NCBI GenBank assembly: GCA_937915825.1
Contig: CALGGT010000004.1
Coordinates: 1 to 9,484 of the forward strand
Reading direction: 5' to 3'
DNA from: an uncultured Eubacterium sp.
Lineage (GTDB): Bacteria; Bacillota; Clostridia; Lachnospirales; Lachnospiraceae
Length of the DNA stretch: 9,484 nucleotides
Part shown: in pieces, positions 1 to 6,144 of the stretch
Position numbering within the stretch: the stretch's first letter is position 1
Layout of the letters: each line of letters opens with the position of its first letter
The notes under the pieces: generated by a model
Seen by the model: only the letters and a program-made list of their open reading frames with translations
The model's database searches: none
What the model was told of the DNA's origin: nothing
Made by a program: the position numbers and the translations under genes

Positions 1-60
1 GAAACCTTGATCTCCCTGAACCGGGAAGACGCGGAAAGAATCGAGGTGAAACTGTCATGA
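1..60 (+). CDS. feoA: C-terminal end of probable FeoA (partial)
   Basis: This open frame enters from the left edge and ends at TGA 58-60, giving 19 visible residues that end in EDAERIEVKLS. The small SH3-like FeoA proteins commonly end in a similar strand (Leu-Arg/Asn, acidic-Ala, Ile-Glu-Val). FeoA is a cytosolic partner of the iron transporter FeoB. The stop overlaps the ATG of feoB as ATGA, so the two are translationally coupled. The feoB ribosome binding site (about 43-49, GAGGTGA) lies inside this frame. The assignment rests on the short C-terminal pattern and on the feoB context. No other domain can be seen, so another small protein cannot be excluded. Confidence 0.6.
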   Translation, partial: ETLISLNREDAERIEVKLS

Positions 61-1895
61 ATCGTATTGCGCTTTTAGGACAACCAAACTCCGGTAAGTC
101 CACCATCTATAATAACCTGACCGGTGCAAGGCAGCATGTGGGCAACTGGGCCGGCAAAACCGTCGAAAAAAATGAGGGAACCTATACGTATGACGGCACC
201 GACTATAGCGTCACCGATCTTCCCGGAAGCTACGGTCTTTCCGGGAATTCCGATGAAGAGGTGATCACCACCGACTTTATCCAATCGGGACAGAGCGACC
301 TGACGGTGGTTCTGGTGGATGCCTCTCAGCTGGAACGCAGCATGTTTATGCTGGCAGAGTTCGCGAGTCTTGACCAGCCGGCGATCCTGGTTCTCAATAT
401 GATGGACGTAGCAGAGGAAATGGGAAAAACCATTGACGCAGACGCACTTGCCCAAAAACTGGGCATCCCGGTTCTCCCTTTCAACGCAACGGATACAAAA
501 GACTATGTAAAATTAAAAAAGCTGATTGCAGATGAATTAAAGACACCCCATAAGCTGGCTACCGCGGCGCCTGAGAAACAAGGTACCATCAAAGCGGACA
601 GCCAGGCGAAATTTGATTGGGTCCACACCTTGCTTGCCGATGTAACCACGTCCGGAGATTCCTTCTATCAAATGTCCCGACTCGACCGTCTCATGACAAG
701 ACCGATCCTGGGGAAAGTGATCTGCCTCGTTGTGGTTCTCCTTGCATTCCTGGTCGCCATGCTTATTATGGCACCGTTTATGGGAATCGGGCAAATGATC
801 CCTCGCCTGTTGCATGATCCGGTTGATCATGTCCTATCCAGCTGGCATGTTCACCCGTGGATCACTTCCATATTCAGTACGATGCTCCCGAATGTATTGT
901 TCTTTATCATTTCCATGGCGAGCTTTGTATTTGGCGTAAATATCGTGTTCGGATTTCTGGAAGAGACCGGATTTATCGCCCGTGCCGCCTACCAATTTGA
1001 CGGACCTCTTTCCATCCTGGGCTTGCAGGGGAAAGCGATCTGTCCGATGCTCATGAGCTGTGGCTGCACCATCGGAGGCGCATGCGGCACCAGAGTTATG
1101 GATAACTGGGGACAGCGGGTGCTTACCATGGCGATTGTCTGGGCGATCCCCTGCGGATCCCTTTGGTCTATTATTCCGGTTATTTCAGGAATGTTTTTCT
1201 CCTGGTGGCAAACTCTTTTGGTCTGCGTTGGAGTCCTTGCCTATGTAGTCATTACGATGCTTCTTGTTTCCAAGGTATTCCGCAATAAACTCGCTCCCAA
1301 AGAGAAACAAGGCGGCATGATCATGGAACTTCCTCCCTATCACAAGGCACACTGGAAGCACATCCTGAAGGAAGCATTCTTAAAGGCATGGGATATTTTT
1401 AAACGGGCCTTCGGAACCGTTACACTGGTATCCATTCTGTTCTATGTACTCTCTTTCAGTAAGGACGGCAATATTGACCACAGTCTGCTTTACCGTTTGG
1501 GTACTTTGATCGAACCGGTTACACGATTCTTTGGCATGGGATGGCGGACATTTCTGGCATTTGTCAGTGGTGCCTTTGCAAAAGAAGCCGTCCTGGGTAC
1601 GCTGAACGCCACCATTATGGGGAATCGATCTCTTATGGAAGCAACCTTCTTGGCAAAGACAGCAACGGCTGATCCATCCGCACTTGGTTCCACCATGGCA
1701 TCTGTCATCTCTCCGGCTGAGGCACTTGCATTCCTATTTGCAACCACCTTCAATGTTCCCTGCCTGATGGCACTGTCTACGACTTATAAAGAATCCCACT
1801 CGCTGAAGTGGACGGCACGGATTGGACTATTTTACATTGGCAATGCCCTGATCTTATCCTGTATCGTATATCATGTAGCCTCGTTGTTTATGTAA
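57..1895 (+). CDS. feoB: Ferrous iron transporter FeoB (divergent type)
   Basis: FeoB imports Fe(II) across the cytoplasmic membrane and has an N-terminal G-protein domain. Visible GTPase motifs are G1 GQPNSGKST (8-16), the G2 region GNWAGKTVE (29-37) where most FeoBs have NxPGxTVE, G3 DLPG (54-57) and G4 NMMD (114-117). A helical cytosolic linker (about 182-215) leads to roughly eight membrane segments (about 218-242, 278-300, 353-380, 384-405, 452-470, 494-520, 553-575, 587-611). Family hallmarks in the membrane part are FLEETGFIARAAY (300-312), SGAFAKEAVLGTL (504-516) and FNVPCLMAL (565-573). At 612 residues it is shorter than the usual 700 or more. The usual GFGCNVPA and NPFMSCSARLP motifs are replaced by SCGCTIGGACGTR (334-346) and AIPCGSLWSIIP (363-374). 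The start overlaps feoA and has a GAGGTGA site 7 nt upstream. The family call is firm; the metal specificity of this variant is less certain. Confidence 0.93.
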   Translation: MNRIALLGQPNSGKSTIYNNLTGARQHVGNWAGKTVEKNEGTYTYDGTDYSVTDLPGSYGLSGNSDEEVITTDFIQSGQSDLTVVLVDASQLERSMFMLAEFASLDQPAILVLNMMDVAEEMGKTIDADALAQKLGIPVLPFNATDTKDYVKLKKLIADELKTPHKLATAAPEKQGTIKADSQAKFDWVHTLLADVTTSGDSFYQMSRLDRLMTRPILGKVICLVVVLLAFLVAMLIMAPFMGIGQMIPRLLHDPVDHVLSSWHVHPWITSIFSTMLPNVLFFIISMASFVFGVNIVFGFLEETGFIARAAYQFDGPLSILGLQGKAICPMLMSCGCTIGGACGTRVMDNWGQRVLTMAIVWAIPCGSLWSIIPVISGMFFSWWQTLLVCVGVLAYVVITMLLVSKVFRNKLAPKEKQGGMIMELPPYHKAHWKHILKEAFLKAWDIFKRAFGTVTLVSILFYVLSFSKDGNIDHSLLYRLGTLIEPVTRFFGMGWRTFLAFVSGAFAKEAVLGTLNATIMGNRSLMEATFLAKTATADPSALGSTMASVISPAEALAFLFATTFNVPCLMALSTTYKESHSLKWTARIGLFYIGNALILSCIVYHVASLFM

Positions 1896-1928
1896 TGAAC
1901 ATATAGTTGATCGAATTATTTGATTTTC

Positions 1929-1996
1929 AGACCTCTGTTGTAGTAATGGTAAGAGTAATAAATCAATTCTTACCATTTATTACAAGAGGTCTTTTT
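1929..1996 (+). terminator. Rho-independent terminator of the feo unit
   Basis: A long imperfect hairpin lies 33 nt after the feoB stop. The left arm 1929-1954 begins AGACCTCT. The right arm 1968-1992 ends AGAGGTCT, with a 13-nt AT-rich loop, and a T-run 1992-1996 follows. About 22-23 bp pair, interrupted by single mismatches. Stem plus T-tract after a stop codon, immediately before the next promoter, is a standard intrinsic terminator. Confidence 0.88.
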
Positions 1997-2006
1997 AAAT
2001 TTCCTC

Positions 2007-2035
2007 TTGACATCTTACGTCTATCGTAGTATACT
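2007..2035 (+). promoter_or_regulatory. Sigma-A promoter of the padR unit
   Basis: A perfect -35 TTGACA (2007-2012) is separated by exactly 17 bp from TATACT (2030-2035), which matches five of six bases of the -10 consensus. Transcription would start near 2042, leaving a leader of about 100 nt before padR. The -10 and the preceding spacer carry an imperfect inverted repeat (TTACG 2015-2019, CGTAG 2025-2029), so a repressor bound there would block polymerase. Confidence 0.85.
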
Positions 2036-2098
2036 TACTTCATCAGCCGTACTACGTCACACGTAGTACGCCAAGCGTAGTATGTTAAACGTAGTATA
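2015..2098 (+). promoter_or_regulatory. Operator array of CGTAGTA half-sites, probably for PadR
   Basis: The 7-mer CGTAGTA occurs at 2025-2031, 2062-2068, 2076-2082 and 2090-2096. A perfect 9-bp inverted repeat, CGTACTACG (2048-2056) and CGTAGTACG (2062-2070), is split by 5 bp. The same 5-bp split recurs in the imperfect repeat 2015-2029 that overlaps the promoter. From 2048 onward the elements start every 14 bp (2048, 2062, 2076, 2090). PadR regulators bind short dyads near their own genes and usually repress themselves. The location between promoter and padR makes PadR the best candidate ligand. Binding is inferred, not seen. Confidence 0.78.
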
Positions 2099-2143
2099 TT
2101 CATTACGGTATATAACAAGCCAACAACAACTAGGAGGAATCAA

Positions 2144-2494
2144 ATGTCACAAATAAGCAGCGATGTGATCCGCGGCTACAACGACACCATGATCCTATGT
2201 ATTCTTCTACGAGGACCTTCCTATGGTTACAACATCTCCAAGCAGATCCGCAGTATTTCCAAGGAGAAGTACATCATCAAGGAAACCACTCTATATTCGG
2301 CATTCACCCGTATGGAGAAGAATGGATACATCGAATCATTCGTCTCAGACACAGCTTCGGATTCACATTCCAAAAAAAGAACCTACTATCGGATCACAGA
2401 AAAAGGAACCGAATATTATAAGGCAAAATGTGAAGAATGGAATCTCACAAAAGAAGTAGTAGAACAATTTACAGATCAGGGAGGATTATCATAA
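2144..2494 (+). CDS. PadR-family winged-helix transcriptional regulator
   Basis: This is a cytosolic DNA-binding repressor of 116 residues, the size of short PadR-like (subfamily 2) regulators. The fold is recognisable in order: the N-terminal helix with DTMILCILLRGPSYGYNISK (14-33), where GPxYGY is the family signature; the recognition region TTLYSAFTRMEKNGYIES (48-65); the beta wing KKRTYYRITEKG (77-88); and a C-terminal dimerisation helix from about 89. The start has a strong AGGAGG (2132-2137) 6 nt upstream. The gene heads a unit with a HAAS-domain membrane protein and a DUF4097 protein, the usual companions of this subfamily. Its likely targets are the CGTAGTA elements just upstream, which implies autorepression. 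The family is certain; the inducing signal is unknown. Confidence 0.93.
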   Translation: MSQISSDVIRGYNDTMILCILLRGPSYGYNISKQIRSISKEKYIIKETTLYSAFTRMEKNGYIESFVSDTASDSHSKKRTYYRITEKGTEYYKAKCEEWNLTKEVVEQFTDQGGLS

Positions 2495-2495
2495 G

Positions 2496-3452
2496 ATGGA
2501 AACAATTACGAATTATTTGGATTCAATGTTTGCAAGTCTGCCCAATACATTAGAAGTCAGAAAAGCCAGACGTGAGCTTCTCCAGATGATGGAGGATAAA
2601 TACAACGAGCTTCTGGAGGAGGGCGTCAGTGAGAATGCCGCCATCGGTACCGTGATTTCGGAATTTGGAAATCTGGATGAGCTGGCAGACGACCTGGGGC
2701 TGACAGAAGAGATCAAAAATCTTACCGAAGAAGAAGCGAACGTAAGATACATAAAACAAGAAGAGGTTGACAGCTATATCGCGGATCGGACCAAATTTTC
2801 ATTTGTAAGATCTCTAGGAATATTTCTATGTATCACGTCCGTAAGTATGCCAGTCCTTTTTGACAACATAATGGATGATATTCCAGGCATTGCTCTTATG
2901 TTTCTCGCAATCGCTCTGGGTGTAGGGTGCATCGTATACAGCGGCTTCTTTATGAGTTCCTGGCAATTCCTTAAGAATGAGCCTTGCAAGACCGATATGG
3001 GAACCGCCTCCTATATCAAGAATAAAGAACAGCGTTTTGAACCGAAAAAAGCTCTCTATATAACACTGGGAATTATTTTGTGTATCCTATGCTGGCTGCC
3101 CTGTCTCCTCTTTGAACACTCCTATGAAAATTTAGGCCCCGCCCTTATGTTCCCGATCGTGGGCGTTGGCGTATTCTTAATCGTTTATGGAAATGGAATC
3201 AGCGCAGGCTTTAAGAAGCTGTTAGAACTGGGATCTTCTTCAAAGATTTATAACGATCATCCAAACATTCCCAAAAGATATAAGAATAAGACCGCAGAAT
3301 CCGTTCTGTTATTATACTGGCCTACCGTAACGTGCCTCTATCTGATCCTCAGTTTTCTCACCTTTAGCTGGCACATTACCTGGGTGATCTGGGTGATCGC
3401 AGGCGTACTTCATAAAGCTGTGGAAATTCAATGTCTGGAAAGTGAGGAATAA
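2496..3452 (+). CDS. HAAS-domain (permease prefix/DUF1700-like) membrane protein
   Basis: The cytoplasmic N-terminal helical domain (1-70) has the pattern of HAAS/permease-prefix domains: a first helix with a small-hydrophobic core, RRELLQMMEDKYNELLEEG (25-43), then the AAIGTVISEFGNLDELADDLG stretch (48-68). A linker with EEANVRYIKQEEVDSYI (79-95) leads to about six hydrophobic segments (roughly 102-123, 130-153, 186-206, 213-232, 268-290, 292-308), with the C-terminus ending in charged residues. HAAS domains are known to sit next to PadR regulators and are proposed to relay membrane signals to them. The start is 1 nt after the padR stop, with GGGAGG (2479-2484) inside padR, so the two are translationally coupled. 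That coupling supports a stoichiometric PadR–membrane partner. No enzyme motif is visible and the function is inferred from the family. Confidence 0.82.
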   Translation: METITNYLDSMFASLPNTLEVRKARRELLQMMEDKYNELLEEGVSENAAIGTVISEFGNLDELADDLGLTEEIKNLTEEEANVRYIKQEEVDSYIADRTKFSFVRSLGIFLCITSVSMPVLFDNIMDDIPGIALMFLAIALGVGCIVYSGFFMSSWQFLKNEPCKTDMGTASYIKNKEQRFEPKKALYITLGIILCILCWLPCLLFEHSYENLGPALMFPIVGVGVFLIVYGNGISAGFKKLLELGSSSKIYNDHPNIPKRYKNKTAESVLLLYWPTVTCLYLILSFLTFSWHITWVIWVIAGVLHKAVEIQCLESEE

Positions 3453-3458
3453 TATATT

Positions 3459-4232
3459 ATGACAAAACAAGCAAAAATATTTATTATAATTCTTTCGATT
3501 GTCACAGTACTAGCTGTGTGTGCAGGTCTATATATTCATCTGGGAAGAGGTGGATTTTCTTATAGCAAAGAGCTTGTTGCGGAAACGAAAGAACTGAACG
3601 AAAGCATTTCCTCCCTGAATATTGATCTGGATGCAGCGGATATTTCCGTTGAATATGGAGATCGGGCTTATGTAAGCTACAACCTTCCCAAGTCCGCTGT
3701 GCCTACGATCCAGGTTCAGGATGGAACGCTTACTGTAAAGAACCATAGCAACAACCGATTTGATCTGTCTCTTCTTTCTCAAAAGGGATCTGAAAATTCT
3801 GTGAAGATCGTTCTTCCCGGAGGTACGGAACTTACCGACGTAAAGGTGGCTCTCGATGCCGGTAATATCTCCCTGAATGAGATCAACGGGGACAATTTCC
3901 ACATCAATGAGGATGCCGGAAATATTGTCCTGAATAACCTCCATGCCACCAATCTATCCCTGGATACAGACGCTGGAAATGTAACACTTACAGATGGAGA
4001 GATGGATACATGTAAAGCAGATCTGGACGCAGGAAATCTTGACCTGATCCGTGTTCATATCAAGAATGTAGATTTTGATATGGACGCCGGAAATGTAACC
4101 GGGAATGAATGCAGCCTCGAGGATGGTAAGATTGATTCGAATTTGGGAAACATCAAACTGAACGGTACCATCGGAAGCGTGAAGGCAACGACGGACCTGG
4201 GAAAGGTTCAGATCAACGGATCCAATGATTAA
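3459..4232 (+). CDS. DUF4097-type beta-solenoid membrane-anchored protein
   Basis: The protein has 257 residues: a short charged start, one hydrophobic segment (about 7-28, an uncleaved anchor or signal peptide) and an extracytoplasmic beta-rich region typical of DUF4097. DAGN occurs at 133, 152, 171, 190 and 209, exactly 19 residues apart. Degenerate rungs follow with the equivalent Gly at 230 (NLGN) and 248 (DLGK), and LDAAD sits at 58-61. Each rung alternates hydrophobic and polar residues, as expected for one turn of a beta-solenoid. It lies 6 nt after the HAAS gene and has a GAGGA site (3444-3448) with 10-nt spacing. PadR, HAAS and DUF4097 genes recur together in Firmicutes, where such proteins are tied to envelope-stress responses. 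A sensor or scaffold role on the outer face of the membrane is inference. Confidence 0.85.
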   Translation: MTKQAKIFIIILSIVTVLAVCAGLYIHLGRGGFSYSKELVAETKELNESISSLNIDLDAADISVEYGDRAYVSYNLPKSAVPTIQVQDGTLTVKNHSNNRFDLSLLSQKGSENSVKIVLPGGTELTDVKVALDAGNISLNEINGDNFHINEDAGNIVLNNLHATNLSLDTDAGNVTLTDGEMDTCKADLDAGNLDLIRVHIKNVDFDMDAGNVTGNECSLEDGKIDSNLGNIKLNGTIGSVKATTDLGKVQINGSND

Positions 4233-4248
4233 GCCCATTCCCACTGCA

Positions 4249-4276
4249 AAGTGTGTCTCCTGGAAGAGAAACACTT
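4249..4276 (+). other. Intercistronic hairpin before the HD-GYP gene
   Basis: The arms 4249-4259 (AAGTGTGTCTC) and 4266-4276 (GAGAAACACTT) pair over 10 of 11 positions around the 6-nt loop CTGGAA. No T-run follows, so it is not a clean intrinsic terminator. It may be an RNA-processing or stability element, or a weak attenuator that lowers expression of the downstream gene. It lies in the 65-nt gap, about 12 nt before the next ribosome binding site. Confidence 0.55.
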
Positions 4277-4297
4277 CGTACCTTGTAAAGGAGTAAC

Positions 4298-6013
4298 ATG
4301 CAAGCTATCATTTCGTACTATTATGTAATATTTTTAATATCTGTGGCACTTTCGTGTATTTATTTGTACATGTATCACAAGCATTTCAATGTGAATTTTT
4401 CGCTTATCTTTACGATCATTCCCATTGTGAATCTCGGCTACGTCTTTCAGGCCCAGACAAAAACAGTTGCCGAGGCTATCTTAGCCATTAAGATCATATA
4501 CCTGGGCGGATGTCTCCTCATCCTTTTTATTACATTTTATATCTTTGGCATGTGTCAGTTAACCATTCCCAAATGGTTTAAAATGGCTATGGTTATGGCA
4601 AGCGCATCGGTTTATATGGCCGTTCTTACCATCGGACATAACGGGTTGTTCTATCAATCGATTTCCCTGTCTTTTGAAAACGGTTTTGTGGTTTTTCATA
4701 AAACCTATGGACCCTTTCACACAGTCTTCTATGTTATGGAACTGCTCTACCTTTTTATGGGCATTGCCGCCATCCTATACAGTTATAATGTTAAGACTCA
4801 GGTATCAAGGCGGATCATCTGGCTTCTGTTCATCCCGGAGTTGCTCACCCTTATCTGCTACTTTGGGGAAAAATTTATTACCAATACATTCGAGCTTGTC
4901 CCCGTCGCGTATGTGGCAGCCCAGATCGTATATCTGATCATCGCCCACTATGCCTGTATCTATGATATCGAAGATACGGCAGTAGATTCCCTGGCGGAAA
5001 ACGGCTCCACCGGCTTTATCGCATTTACCTTCGATCTCACCTATCTGGGAAGCAACCGTGCCGCAAGAGCGGTCTTTCAACCACTGCTGGATCTGAATGT
5101 GGATAAATCTCTATCTGAAAATGAAGAGCTTTCAGACCTTTTTATTCCCTGGATCAATACGTTCAATGAAGATCCGTCCAACGACAAGTTCTATTATAAG
5201 AGCCGAAGATACATCTATCTGATCGATATTAATTATCTGTATCACAATGCGGATAAGATCGGCTATCAATTTGTCATAACCGATGACACGAAAAACCAGG
5301 AATATATTGAACTTCTGGATCATTATAATCAGCGTCTGGAGCAGGAAGTCCGGATCAAAACTGCAGATATTGTCAAGATGCATAACAACCTGATCCGAAG
5401 TATGGCCAAGATGGTTGAAAGCAGGGACAATTCCACCGGCGGTCATATTGTTCGGACCAGCGATGTGGTAGAGATCCTGATGGAAGAGATCATGAAAGAC
5501 CAAAGCTTTACCGAAGAACACCATATTACGGAAGTATTCCGGCGAAATATCATCAAGGCCGCCCCTCTTCACGACATTGGAAAGATCGCGGTCGATGACG
5601 CGATTCTGAAAAAGCCGGGTCGTTTTACAGATGAAGAGTTTGAAAAGATGAAGACGCATGCTCCGGAGGGGGCCAAAGTCCTTCACTCCATTCTAAGGGA
5701 AACAGAGGATACGGGGTTCAAAGTTCTTGCCGAGAATGTTGCCCATTATCACCATGAAAGAATGGACGGTTCCGGATACCCGGAGGGTCTCTCCGGAAAT
5801 GATATCCCCATGGAAGCACGTATTATGGCCATCGCAGATGTCTATGACGCCCTGGTCAGCAAGCGGGTCTATAAAGAGCGTATGTCCTTTGAGGAAGCGG
5901 ATCGGATCATGATGGAAAGTATGGGAAAACACTTTGATCCACAGCTGAAGAAATTCTATGTAGCCGCGAGATCCGGCATTGAGGCATATTATCGAAACGC
6001 GGAACCCGATTAA
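4298..6013 (+). CDS. 7TM sensor HD-GYP phosphodiesterase
   Basis: This 571-residue membrane protein probably degrades cyclic di-GMP at the inner face of the membrane. About seven hydrophobic helices (5-25, 35-50, 60-85, 95-113, 140-163, 171-190, 198-222) resemble the N-terminal 7TM region of some histidine kinases. A PAS-like stretch follows (about 238-330, starting GFIAFTFDLTYLGSNRAA), then a coiled-coil helix (335-370) and HD-GYP (about 368-560). Catalytic motifs are intact: GGHIVR (381-386), HDIGK (425-429), KTH (452-454), HHERMDGSGYP (485-495) and AIADVYDAL (511-519). Ser379 occupies the position where RpfG-type domains often have Glu (ETGxH). The ribosome binding site AAGGAG (4288-4293) is 4 nt from the ATG. 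No promoter is evident in the 65-nt gap, so it is probably cotranscribed with padR, HAAS and DUF4097. It has no GGDEF domain. The family is firm; the sensed signal is unknown. Confidence 0.9.
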   Translation: MQAIISYYYVIFLISVALSCIYLYMYHKHFNVNFSLIFTIIPIVNLGYVFQAQTKTVAEAILAIKIIYLGGCLLILFITFYIFGMCQLTIPKWFKMAMVMASASVYMAVLTIGHNGLFYQSISLSFENGFVVFHKTYGPFHTVFYVMELLYLFMGIAAILYSYNVKTQVSRRIIWLLFIPELLTLICYFGEKFITNTFELVPVAYVAAQIVYLIIAHYACIYDIEDTAVDSLAENGSTGFIAFTFDLTYLGSNRAARAVFQPLLDLNVDKSLSENEELSDLFIPWINTFNEDPSNDKFYYKSRRYIYLIDINYLYHNADKIGYQFVITDDTKNQEYIELLDHYNQRLEQEVRIKTADIVKMHNNLIRSMAKMVESRDNSTGGHIVRTSDVVEILMEEIMKDQSFTEEHHITEVFRRNIIKAAPLHDIGKIAVDDAILKKPGRFTDEEFEKMKTHAPEGAKVLHSILRETEDTGFKVLAENVAHYHHERMDGSGYPEGLSGNDIPMEARIMAIADVYDALVSKRVYKERMSFEEADRIMMESMGKHFDPQLKKFYVAARSGIEAYYRNAEPD

Positions 6014-6036
6014 AAAGGAACCGCCTATAAATATTC

Positions 6037-6089
6037 AAAAGGAGCTGCCCCATGAACGATCAAGGATCGCGAATGGACAGCTCCTTTTT
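6037..6089 (+). terminator. Terminator of the padR–HD-GYP unit, possibly bidirectional
   Basis: The outer arms AAAAGGAGCTG (6037-6047) and CAGCTCCTTTT (6078-6088) pair perfectly. They are extended inward by CCAT/ATGG (6050-6053/6073-6076) and CGATC/GATCG (6057-6061/6065-6069) around a 3-nt loop. T-rich sequence follows on the plus strand (TTTTT, C, TTTTT). On the minus strand the same hairpin is followed by a shorter T-run and AT-rich sequence, so it could also stop the convergent GH43 transcript that ends at 6145. Confidence 0.85.
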
Positions 6090-6144
6090 CTTTTTATATT
6101 CTTTTATTCTTTTCTCACATCCGATGGATCATGAATCCTTCGTA

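Noticed and set aside
2025..2098. Short repeated CGTAGTA units considered as a CRISPR or iteron array
   Set aside because: Units are only 7-9 bp with 5-bp gaps, include an inverted copy, and sit on a promoter just before a repressor gene. This fits operators, not CRISPR spacers or a replication origin.
2085..2116. Second padR promoter using TATAAC at 2111-2116
   Set aside because: No acceptable -35 lies 16-18 bp upstream, whereas the TTGACA/TATACT pair at 2007-2035 is near-consensus.
4233..4297. Independent promoter for the HD-GYP gene
   Set aside because: No -35/-10 pair with proper spacing is visible in the 65-nt gap, most of which is taken up by the hairpin and the ribosome binding site.
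5132..5686. 184-codon minus-strand open frame within the HD-GYP gene
   Set aside because: It is antisense to the PAS-like and HD-GYP coding region, whose motifs are intact, and shows no domain of its own.
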